Origin: Gallionellaceae bacterium
GTDB taxonomy: Bacteria; Pseudomonadota; Gammaproteobacteria; Burkholderiales; Gallionellaceae
NCBI GenBank assembly: GCA_021731185.1
Contig: JAKFXW010000135.1
Span: 1 to 8,250 of the forward strand
Length of the DNA stretch: 8,250 nucleotides
Direction: 5' to 3'
Positions 1-5,840 of the stretch are shown in pieces (positions within the stretch are counted from its first letter, which is position 1; the number at the start of each line of letters is the position of its first letter). The translations under genes were made by a program, and so were the position numbers. Under the pieces are notes generated by a model. That model saw only the letters and a program-made list of their open reading frames with translations. It was not told the origin of the DNA and made no database searches.

Positions 1-426
1 ACCCGCGATGCAAAACAGGCGGTGTATTGGTGGCGGAAAGCCGCCGAGCAAGGGCGTGCCAGTGCGCAATACAACCTAGGGAATCAGTATGCCGAGGGCG
101 AAGGGGTAACCCGCGATGCGAAACAGGCGGTGTACTGGTATCAGAAAGCCGCCGAGCAAGGGCATGCCAAGGCGCAATACAATCTCGGATATCGGTATGC
201 CGATGGCGAAGGGGTAACCCGCGATGCAAAACAGGCGGTGTATTGGTGGCGGAAAGCCGCCGAGCAAGGGCTTGCCGGTGCGCAATACAATCTCGGGGTG
301 ATGTATGCCAACGGCGAAGGGGTAACCCGCGATGCAAAACAGGCGGTGTCTTGGTATCAGAAAGCCGCCGAGCAAGGGCATGCCAAGGCGCAAAGGGTGC
401 TCAACATAATCAATGGAACACAATGA
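1..426 (+). CDS. Sel1-like repeat protein, 3' part only (5' end outside window)
   Basis: The frame is open from the first base, so the gene begins upstream; an internal GTG at 22 is not a convincing start. The visible 141 residues are Sel1-like (SLR, TPR-related) repeats of 36 residues, with the recurring pattern AEQG-x-A-x-AQYNLG-x-x-YA-x-GEGVTRDAKQAV-x-W. There are three full units and most of a fourth, then a short tail ending in GTQ. Sel1 repeats form alpha-alpha hairpins that stack into a solenoid and mediate protein-protein contacts. In bacteria they occur in secreted, periplasmic and signalling proteins, but the partner cannot be read from the repeats. Any signal peptide would lie outside the window. 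The repeats are almost identical in DNA, which suggests recent expansion. The family call is secure; the role is unknown. Confidence 0.9.
   Translation, partial: TRDAKQAVYWWRKAAEQGRASAQYNLGNQYAEGEGVTRDAKQAVYWYQKAAEQGHAKAQYNLGYRYADGEGVTRDAKQAVYWWRKAAEQGLAGAQYNLGVMYANGEGVTRDAKQAVSWYQKAAEQGHAKAQRVLNIINGTQ
1..426 (+). repeat. Tandem 108-bp coding repeats (Sel1 units)
   Basis: Units begin at 1, 109, 217 and 325, each starting with ACCCGCGATGC; the fourth is cut short by the stop codon. Units 1 and 3 share WWRKAAEQG and are identical in DNA over their first 55 bases. Units 2 and 4 share WYQKAAEQGHAKAQ. The array therefore has an A-B-A-B order with a 216-bp super-period. Because 108 is divisible by 3, the other reading frames also stay open across it. 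Confidence 0.93.
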
Positions 427-513
427 TCAGATATGCCTTATTGACACCCTCTACATTACGACTTACGCGCATTACAAAAAACTCGAAGTAACTCCACAAC
501 CACCGAAACCTAC

Positions 514-1158
514 ATGAGCAGTAATTGTCCCTATCGTCAGTCAACTGGCCCAGCTCCTCGAATTCAGCTCAACCGGTTTGACATGTTGAACCTGGAGAGC
601 CAGCGGCTTGTCCGTGGATGGTTTGAGCGGGCGTATGCTGCAAAGGACAATGAGGATGAGTGCTTTGAAGCGTTTATCTTTGGATGGATCGCTGTAAATG
701 GCTGGGCGGCCTGTGTGACAGGCAAGGATGGTGAAACTGAATATATCAAAGCACTTCAACGCTCCGATGATCTTGCTGCTAAATTTAAAAAATTACTCGA
801 TCATTCTCCAGCGTTTCGAGTGTCCGCAACTGAGTTTCACACTTTCTGGCCTATATTCAAAGCACAAAAAATTCGCCGTGGTGGGCATCATGCTCCTGCA
901 GATGGTAGTCGCGCAGCTATAGTGGAACATTACCTTGCATGCAGGCTGACAGACTATGAACCCAAGTGCTGGCAATCGCACCGAGATGCCGGCGAGCCGG
1001 TTCCGCTCGATTGGCCGCACACACTGGCGGCCATCTATCGTGTCCGGTGCAATCTGTTTCACGGTGAAAAATCCGCTCACTCCGAAATGGATCGCGTCAT
1101 CGTGCGTTCGGCTTACCTCACACTGATCGGATTTTTCCGTGGAGCGAACATTCTTTGA
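514..1158 (+). CDS. Uncharacterised HEPN-like protein with Rx4H motif (candidate RNase)
   Basis: A 214-residue soluble protein with no signal peptide or membrane helix. The C-terminal third contains IYRVRCNLFHGEKS (residues 174-187). Here R178 and H183 form the R-x4-H motif that marks the catalytic centre of HEPN-fold RNases in toxin-antitoxin, Abi and CRISPR proteins. Upstream, FEAFIFGWIAVNGWAACVTG (residues 51-70) is a hydrophobic helix of the sort that packs in this all-helical fold. I do not recognise a named family beyond HEPN-like, and the substrate is unknown. The start is uncertain: neither ATG 514 nor the in-frame ATG 583 (residue 24) has a good ribosome binding site, and the first 23 residues look unstructured, so 583 is a real alternative. 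No obvious antitoxin (MNT nucleotidyltransferase) lies beside it. The neighbours are accessory genes on the same strand with gaps of about 90-125 bp. Confidence 0.72.
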   Translation: MSSNCPYRQSTGPAPRIQLNRFDMLNLESQRLVRGWFERAYAAKDNEDECFEAFIFGWIAVNGWAACVTGKDGETEYIKALQRSDDLAAKFKKLLDHSPAFRVSATEFHTFWPIFKAQKIRRGGHHAPADGSRAAIVEHYLACRLTDYEPKCWQSHRDAGEPVPLDWPHTLAAIYRVRCNLFHGEKSAHSEMDRVIVRSAYLTLIGFFRGANIL

Positions 1159-1282
1159 CCAACCGATACAACGCACAGGGTCTATATCCGTAGCATTGCG
1201 TTGCTTATCTGGTCTATCCTATGTTCGAGAGAGACGAGCCAAAAACGGCGTGCTTCTCAAATTTGAACGGTTAGCGTAAAAA
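1159..1282. other. Spacer between HEPN-like and AIG2-like genes, with inverted repeat
   Basis: A 124-bp gap. CAACGCA (1168-1174) and TGCGTTG (1196-1202) form a perfect 7-bp inverted repeat with a 21-nt loop. No T-run follows, so it is not a typical intrinsic terminator. No clear promoter or strong Shine-Dalgarno precedes the next gene. Confidence 0.35.
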
Positions 1283-1789
1283 ATGGACACGATGCTCTAC
1301 TTTTCATATGGATCCAACATGTCAACCCCAAGACTCACAGACAGAGTTCCTTCGGCGCGTGCCGTTACTATCGCGCAGCTTCACAAACACAAATTGAAGT
1401 TTCACAAGAAAAGTAAAGACGGCTCTGCGAAATGCGATGCGGAATATACGAACAACACTGAGGATGTTGTGTATGGTGTAGTTTTCCAGATATCAGCATC
1501 GGAGAAGCCGGAATTGGACATAAAAGAAGGATTAAGAAAAGGATACGAAGAAAAGAGCGTGTCAGTTATCGCGCAGAATGGCGAAACACTCGATGCTGTA
1601 ACTTATTACGCAACAAACATTGATCCATCATTAAAGCCCTACGATTGGTACAAGGAGCATGTGATTCGTGGCGCTCGTGAACATGGACTACCACCCGAAT
1701 ATATTGCAACTATCAATGAAATTAACTCAATGCCAGACCCAGACACGGAGAAATATGATAGGGAGCTATCAATTTATCGTTATACATAG
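1283..1789 (+). CDS. AIG2 / gamma-glutamylcyclotransferase-like family protein
   Basis: A 168-residue cytosolic protein. LYFSYGSNMSTPRL (residues 5-18) holds the YGSNM signature that builds the gamma-glutamyl binding loop of the GGCT/AIG2 fold. VVYGVVFQIS (62-71) is the matching central strand. ELDIKEGLRKGYEE (77-90) supplies E82 at the position of the family's catalytic glutamate. Family members release 5-oxoproline from gamma-glutamyl amines, peptides or glutathione, but many bacterial homologues have no known substrate, so no specific reaction is assigned. The length is normal for the family. ATG 1283 and ATG 1292 (residue 4) are both possible starts; neither has a strong ribosome binding site. 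The gene looks richer in A-ending codons (aaa, gaa, aca) than gmk or spoT, which would fit horizontal acquisition. Its place beside the HEPN-like gene suggests an accessory module but does not prove a functional link. Confidence 0.82.
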   Translation: MDTMLYFSYGSNMSTPRLTDRVPSARAVTIAQLHKHKLKFHKKSKDGSAKCDAEYTNNTEDVVYGVVFQISASEKPELDIKEGLRKGYEEKSVSVIAQNGETLDAVTYYATNIDPSLKPYDWYKEHVIRGAREHGLPPEYIATINEINSMPDPDTEKYDRELSIYRYT

Positions 1790-1811
1790 CGACGCACTGG
1801 GGCAGCCAATG

Positions 1812-1852
1812 GTGGGCATGTTTTTTCTGCCCACGCGGATGCCTGGGTGGGC
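1812..1852. repeat. Alternative hairpins downstream of the AIG2-like gene
   Basis: GTGGGCA (1812-1818) pairs perfectly with TGCCCAC (1828-1834) around a T-rich 9-nt loop. The same GCCCAC (1829-1834) can instead pair with GTGGGC (1847-1852). The two hairpins are mutually exclusive. The T-run is in the loop and not after the stem, so this is not a standard terminator. It begins 22 bp after the stop codon of the AIG2-like gene. Confidence 0.6.
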
Positions 1853-1935
1853 GGGGACAGAAAACAAAACCGCGAAGTGACAATAGATAAACAGACAACA
1901 TAAACCGGCACAGCCGACCAAGCAGCAAAAGGCGA

Positions 1936-1972
1936 AGGGGCGGCGATTCACCAGCCCCGTTTTTCTGCCCCT
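1936..1972 (+). terminator. Possible intrinsic terminator
   Basis: GGGGC (1937-1941) pairs with GCCCC (1954-1958), with a 12-nt loop, followed by G and then TTTTT (1960-1964). A second GCCCCT (1967-1972) could pair with AGGGGC (1936-1941) instead. The stem is only 5 bp, so efficiency is doubtful. It lies about 150 bp beyond the AIG2-like gene and could end its transcript. Confidence 0.4.
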
Positions 1973-2406
1973 CGACGAAGGAGATGGACGTTGACCTTGA
2001 CTTGTGTGGCGGGATTTACTCGCAGAGCGCAAGACATAAAGGTCTCTTATGCGAACCCGAAGGGCGGGAGCTTTTACCGGCGCGCACGCTTTGCATAAGA
2101 CGCCGTTATGTTGGGATGCCGCCACACATATAATCGGCGCAGCCGACAATGCTTTAACGGCACTGCGAGGGGGTGCTGCACGTTCAGGCTACCCTTGCAC
2201 CAGCAGTCTGCGAACGGCAAGCGCTTGATGGCGTAGCAGCCTTTTACGCAGCCATGAAGTGCGACGGCGTGAAGCGGATGCGGTAACGGAGCGGACACAC
2301 TTGGAACGGAGCTATAAGCAGAGGGCAGGTTCATCGCCTTCTGCGCTCTGTCCGATGCCAGCGAGATAGCGAAGGCGTAGGGCTTGCGGGTTTGTTGCAA
2401 GCGCCG

Positions 2407-2440
2407 TGACTGAGCAGTCAGATATAAAGTGCAATATAAT
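2407..2440 (+). promoter_or_regulatory. Operator-like dyad next to a -10 sequence
   Basis: TGACTG (2407-2412) and CAGTCA (2415-2420) form a perfect dyad with a 2-bp spacer. TATAAT, a consensus -10, lies at 2435-2440, and the dyad covers where the -35 would be. No good -35 hexamer is visible at 16-18 bp, which would fit an activator- or repressor-controlled promoter. The first gene downstream is gmk, about 210 bp away, so a long leader or an unseen small RNA would be implied. Confidence 0.35.
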
Positions 2441-2641
2441 GCGTGTGAGGGGCTAAATTTAGCGCAATCAGCAAAAATGCCTGAAACGAGTTTGGCCTAA
2501 AAATTGGTATCTAAGCGCGAACACTGCACACTCTGAAAAACTGTGTACCAAGGCGTGTACCAAACTAAAAGGTGCATTAAAGAATACGCTATTTAATTAT
2601 CTAGTTATGAGTCTAATATAGATTCAGATTCAACATAGAGT

Positions 2642-2649
2642 AGAGGAAG
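2642..2649 (+). promoter_or_regulatory. Ribosome binding site of gmk
   Basis: AGAGGAAG lies just upstream of ATG 2652 and supports that start. Upstream, TAATAT at 2614-2619 may be a -10 element, but no clear -35 accompanies it. Confidence 0.65.
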
Positions 2650-2651
2650 TC

Positions 2652-3263
2652 ATGCAAGGAAATATATTTATCGTCTGTGCGCCTTCCGGGGCGGGTAAAA
2701 CCAGTTTGGTGAAAGCGTTGCTGGCCAGCAATCAGCCTATCAAGGTGTCGGTTTCTTATACTTCACGGCCACCTCGGTCTAGAGAAGTGGAAGGACGGGA
2801 TTATCATTTTGTCAGTCGTGAAACCTTTTTATCGATGGCGCAGCATGGCGATTTTATTGAGAGTGCTGAGGTATATGGCAATCTGTATGGTACATCGCAA
2901 TCGTGGATCGCCTCAGAAATTGCCAGTGGGCGCGATATTTTGTTGGAGATAGACTGGCAGGGCGCGCAACAAGTGCGGCGAAAGTTTCCTGCCAGCATTG
3001 GAATATTCATTCTACCCCCCTCTCTGGAAGCTTTGAAATATCGTTTGCAAGGCAGGGCGCAGGACAGTGTTGAAGTCATAGCCAAGCGGCTGCAAGCCGC
3101 GCAAGCTGACATCGCGCATGTGGTTGAGTTTGATTATGTTATTATCAACGACGTGTTGGATGATGCATTAAGGCAGCTACAGGCTATTATCGTCGCTGAA
3201 TCATCGCGACGTGCCAGGCAAATGTCCAAGTATCAAAATTTAATTAACCAGTTGCAAAAATAA
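2652..3263 (+). CDS. gmk: Guanylate kinase
   Basis: This cytosolic enzyme phosphorylates GMP (and dGMP) to GDP with ATP, feeding GTP and ppGpp synthesis. The 203 residues match the usual bacterial length. The P-loop is APSGAGKT (residues 10-17). The GMP-binding part includes SYTSRPPR (35-42), EGRDYHFVS (47-55) and E70. LLEIDWQGAQQVR (97-109) is the conserved core strand and helix after the GMP domain. RLQGRAQDSVEVIAKRL (131-147) is the arginine-rich lid region. FDYVIIND (160-167) is the C-terminal conserved strand. The start is set by the ribosome binding site at 2642-2649. It is followed by rpoZ after 13 bp, clearly an operon, and by spoT further on, the common proteobacterial order. Confidence 0.97.
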   Translation: MQGNIFIVCAPSGAGKTSLVKALLASNQPIKVSVSYTSRPPRSREVEGRDYHFVSRETFLSMAQHGDFIESAEVYGNLYGTSQSWIASEIASGRDILLEIDWQGAQQVRRKFPASIGIFILPPSLEALKYRLQGRAQDSVEVIAKRLQAAQADIAHVVEFDYVIINDVLDDALRQLQAIIVAESSRRARQMSKYQNLINQLQK

Positions 3264-3276
3264 ATGAGGTGACCGC

Positions 3277-3486
3277 ATGGCTCGTATTACGATTGATGAT
3301 TGTTTGGCCCGTATTCCTAACCGTTTTGAATTGACGTTGGTGGCCGCGTATCGCGCGCGTCAATTAACCAATGGCGCGAGCTATCTGGTTGAAGAAAATA
3401 AAGATAAACCGACCGTTATAGCCTTGCGTGAAATCAGCGAGGGGAAAGTTGGCTTGGAAATTCTGCAGCGTGATTTGGTTGTTTAA
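3277..3486 (+). CDS. rpoZ: DNA-directed RNA polymerase omega subunit
   Basis: The 69-residue omega subunit wraps the C-terminal part of beta-prime, aids RNA polymerase assembly and, in proteobacteria, contributes to a ppGpp binding site. MARITIDDCLARIPNRFELT followed by LVAAYRARQL (residues 1-30) is the family's conserved core. The remainder, with VIALREISEGKVGLE, is the usual short C-terminal helix region. A strong ribosome binding site, GAGGTGA (3266-3272), sits 4 nt before the ATG and 2 nt after the gmk stop, so the two are co-translated. The length is at the short end of the normal range. Nothing is missing. Confidence 0.96.
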   Translation: MARITIDDCLARIPNRFELTLVAAYRARQLTNGASYLVEENKDKPTVIALREISEGKVGLEILQRDLVV

Positions 3487-3716
3487 TGCTTGATTTTTTG
3501 AAGCAACACCGCTGATGAATTTCGCTGTCCCACAAGGGGACAATGTGTTTAGAAATCGCTCAGAGGGACGCAGCGTAGGGAAAATTTTATACGGAAGTGT
3601 GGTTGATGCAATGTCTGTTGTCATATGGTCCCGCATTCCGAGCCAAAATTTAGCACTGTAAAAATTCACCTCTCCAGTTTGCCCTTGGGCAGTTTAATAA
3701 CACAGTAGGTTTAAGC
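3487..3716. other. 230-bp rpoZ-spoT gap with hairpins
   Basis: TGCTT (3487-3491) pairs with AAGCA (3501-3505) around a T-rich loop directly after the rpoZ stop. The second hairpin, TGTCCC-ACAAG-GGGACA (3526-3542), belongs to a 19-nt sequence also found inside pabB. TGCC-CTTG-GGCA (3680-3691) is a third, small hairpin close to spoT. TGAATTT (3515-3521) recurs inverted near 3664-3670, so the material between might be a small inserted element. I see no gene here. The gap is large for this operon and may contain a separate spoT promoter, though no clear -35/-10 pair was found. Confidence 0.5.
3526..3545. repeat. Hairpin-forming 19-nt repeat, copy 1 (intergenic)
   Basis: GTCCCACAAGGGGACAATG (3527-3545) contains a 6-bp perfect stem, TGTCCC/GGGACA, with a 5-nt loop. 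The identical 19 bases occur on the opposite strand at 7164-7182. Confidence 0.85.
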
Positions 3717-5840
3717 ATGCCAGATGCCAAAACGCTCCTTCAGGAAGTTTCTACTTACCTGCCTCCCCGCGATGTAAAAAATATCCAGCGCGCACTCGAA
3801 TTTAGCGCAGCAGCACACGAAGGTCAGCTGCGCAAGTCTGGCGAAGCCTATATCTCCCACCCCATAGCCGTTGCGCGGATACTCACGCCGCTGCATCTTG
3901 ACGCGCAGGCAATTATGGCTGCGCTGCTACATGACGTAGTAGAAGATACCAGTGTGAGCACCGAAGAAGTGGCCGAGAAATTTGGCAAGCCCGTTGCTAT
4001 TTTGGTGGATGGTTTGAGCAAGCTGGCGCGGATGGAGTTTCAAACGACGGAGGATGCACAGGCTGAAAATTTCCGCAAAATGTTGCTGGCGATGGCGCGT
4101 GATGTGCGTGTAGTTTTAATTAAACTGGCGGATCGTTTGCATAATATGCGGACACTAGAATCCATGTCGCGTGAGAAAAGTGAGCGCATTGCGCGCGAGA
4201 CTTTGGATATTTATGCACCTATCGCGAATCGGCTGGGGCTGCACGATATTTATCAGGAACTGGGAGACCTCGGCTTCAAAAATTTATATCCCAACCGTTA
4301 TTCTGTTTTGCATAAGGCGTTGAAAGCTGCGCGCGGCAATCGTCGCGAAGTGATAGGCACAATTCAAGAAGCGATTCAAAAGTGTCTGGATGAGCATAAA
4401 ATTGCCGCCAAAATTCAAGGTCGAGAGAAGCATCTATATGGAATTTATCTAAAGATGCAGGCGAAATCCATGCCATTTTCTGAGGTGCAGGATATTTATG
4501 GATTTCGTGTTTTGGTGGACGAAGCGCCAACCTGTTATTTGGTGCTGGGCTTGCTGCATGGCCTGTACAAACCCATTCCAGGTAAATTTAAGGACTACAT
4601 CGCGATCCCCAAAGCCAACGGTTATCAATCTTTGCACACCATTTTATTTGGTCCTTTTGGTGTGCCGGTCGAAGTACAAATTCGCACGCATGAAATGCAC
4701 AAGGTGGCCGAAGCTGGCGTGGCTTCACACTGGTTATATAAATCGCAGGATTCTTCTTTTAATGAATTGCATAAGCAAACGCATCAGTGGTTGCAGAGCC
4801 TGCTGGAAAGTTTGAGTCAAAGCACTGACTCGGTCGAATTTCTGGAGCACCTCAAGGTCGATCTTTTTCCGGATGAAGTTTATGTGTTCACCCCGACCGG
4901 AAAAATTCTCGCCTTGCCGCGCGGCTCTACAGCAGTTGATTTTGCTTATAGTGTCCACACGGATATTGGCAATCGCTGCGTGGCCGTTAAAATAAATTTT
5001 GAACTTGCCCCGTTACGCACCGAATTAATAAACGGGGATCGTGTAGAAATTATTACTGCGCCCCATGCTCATCCCAATCCGGCATGGTTGAGTTATGTTG
5101 TGACCAGTAAGGCGCGCAATACCATTCGACATTCGTTGAAAACCCTGCACCTTGAAGAATCGGTAATGCTGGGGGAGCGGTTGTTAAATCAGGCATTTGC
5201 ATCGCTGGGCATTAAACCGCAAGATATTGATGCTACGCACTGGGAAAAATTTCTTAAAGACAGTGGAGTCAAATCACGCACCGAAGTACTGGCCGACATT
5301 GCGCTAGGTCGCCGCTTGAATATGGTAGTAGCGCGGCAGTTGGCTCGTTTGGGTGATCCTGGCTCGCCTGAGCATGTGCCGTTACATGGCGTGGTTACAA
5401 TTATCGGCACGGAAGGGTTGGCCGTGCAATTTGCCAAATGCTGCCGCCCCATTCCCGGTGATCCCATTATAGGCATTATTAAAAAAGGACATGGCTTGAT
5501 CGTGCATACACACGATTGTCCAACGTTAAGCCGTGGGCGCAGCGGCACGGATGAGTGGCTGGATGTAGCATGGGACAAGCACATCAATAAAGCATTTGAG
5601 GTGAGTATCAAGTTGATTGTCATTAATCAACGCGGCGTGCTAGCCAAGGCAGCGGCGGCCATTGCAGAGGCGGAATCCAATATTGAAAATGTACATTTTA
5701 CAAAAGATGTTGACTACACCACGCTGCACTTCACTTTACAAGTTAGTAGTCGCCAGCATTTGGCGAATGTCATGCGCAACTTGCGTAAAATTCCAGAGGT
5801 GGTGCGTATTACCCGTTCTAAGGGTACGCCTACCCAGTAA
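3717..5840 (+). CDS. spoT: Bifunctional (p)ppGpp synthetase/hydrolase SpoT
   Basis: Makes (p)ppGpp from GDP/GTP plus ATP and removes its 3'-pyrophosphate, setting the stringent response. The 707 residues align without offset to well-known E. coli SpoT positions. HD hydrolase domain: H48, H72-D73, E76-D77 and D139 (in LADRLHNMRTL) are all present. Synthetase domain: D259 in VQDIYGFRV and E319 in VEVQIRTH are present, and GKFKDYIAIPK (289-299) carries the basic xFKD type of loop found in bifunctional enzymes, not the acidic EXDD loop of synthetase-only RelA. Then TGS (about 383-448, VYVFTPTGKILALPRGSTAVDFAY), a helical region, the conserved CC motif at C575-C576 (KCCRPIPGDPIIG) with H600-region cysteine C601, and a C-terminal ACT domain (about 627-700). 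Both activities are predicted intact. ATG 3717 has only a weak ribosome binding site (AGTAGGT). The TAA stop lies at the edge of the palindromic element that follows. Confidence 0.97.
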   Translation: MPDAKTLLQEVSTYLPPRDVKNIQRALEFSAAAHEGQLRKSGEAYISHPIAVARILTPLHLDAQAIMAALLHDVVEDTSVSTEEVAEKFGKPVAILVDGLSKLARMEFQTTEDAQAENFRKMLLAMARDVRVVLIKLADRLHNMRTLESMSREKSERIARETLDIYAPIANRLGLHDIYQELGDLGFKNLYPNRYSVLHKALKAARGNRREVIGTIQEAIQKCLDEHKIAAKIQGREKHLYGIYLKMQAKSMPFSEVQDIYGFRVLVDEAPTCYLVLGLLHGLYKPIPGKFKDYIAIPKANGYQSLHTILFGPFGVPVEVQIRTHEMHKVAEAGVASHWLYKSQDSSFNELHKQTHQWLQSLLESLSQSTDSVEFLEHLKVDLFPDEVYVFTPTGKILALPRGSTAVDFAYSVHTDIGNRCVAVKINFELAPLRTELINGDRVEIITAPHAHPNPAWLSYVVTSKARNTIRHSLKTLHLEESVMLGERLLNQAFASLGIKPQDIDATHWEKFLKDSGVKSRTEVLADIALGRRLNMVVARQLARLGDPGSPEHVPLHGVVTIIGTEGLAVQFAKCCRPIPGDPIIGIIKKGHGLIVHTHDCPTLSRGRSGTDEWLDVAWDKHINKAFEVSIKLIVINQRGVLAKAAAAIAEAESNIENVHFTKDVDYTTLHFTLQVSSRQHLANVMRNLRKIPEVVRITRSKGTPTQ

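Larger units (their letters stand above)
1790..2651. other. 862-bp region without a convincing gene
   Basis: Open frames here run mostly on the minus strand (1769-2149, 2074-2400). They give compositionally odd, Cys/Arg-rich products with no motif I recognise and no ribosome binding site, so I do not call them genes. The stretch instead holds several G+C-rich hairpins (1812-1852, 1936-1972, 2045-2100, 2102-2161), a roughly 28-bp motif present twice (about 1893-1921 and 2124-2152), a dyad next to TATAAT (2407-2440), a 12-bp perfect palindrome GCTAAATTTAGC (2452-2463) and a doubled GTGTACCAA (2543-2563). It changes from G+C-rich to A+T-rich near 2440, approaching gmk. It may be a patchwork of dispersed repeats, possibly with a small RNA. 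Confidence 0.6.

Noticed and set aside
1..426. CRISPR-like array at the left edge
   Set aside because: The 108-bp units are contiguous, in frame and encode Sel1 repeats; there are no spacers.
1159..1282. Possible integron attC site between the HEPN-like and AIG2-like genes
   Set aside because: There is an inverted repeat and GTTAG near the end, but neither the RYYYAAC nor the GTTRRRY core site is present.
1769..2400. Two minus-strand open frames (1769-2149 and 2074-2400) in the long gap
   Set aside because: They overlap each other, have no ribosome binding site or recognisable motif, and read through hairpins; the composition looks like translated non-coding DNA.
2477..2500. Seven-codon frame ATG...TAA upstream of gmk
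   Set aside because: Too short and without a ribosome binding site to be considered a leader peptide.
3364..3669. Minus-strand 101-codon frame across the rpoZ-spoT gap
   Set aside because: It overlaps rpoZ on the other strand, has no ribosome binding site and covers the hairpin repeat; more likely a translated non-coding element.
5189..5623. Long minus-strand frame inside spoT and similar antisense frames in spoT and pabB
   Set aside because: They are antisense shadows of strongly conserved genes and have no features of their own.
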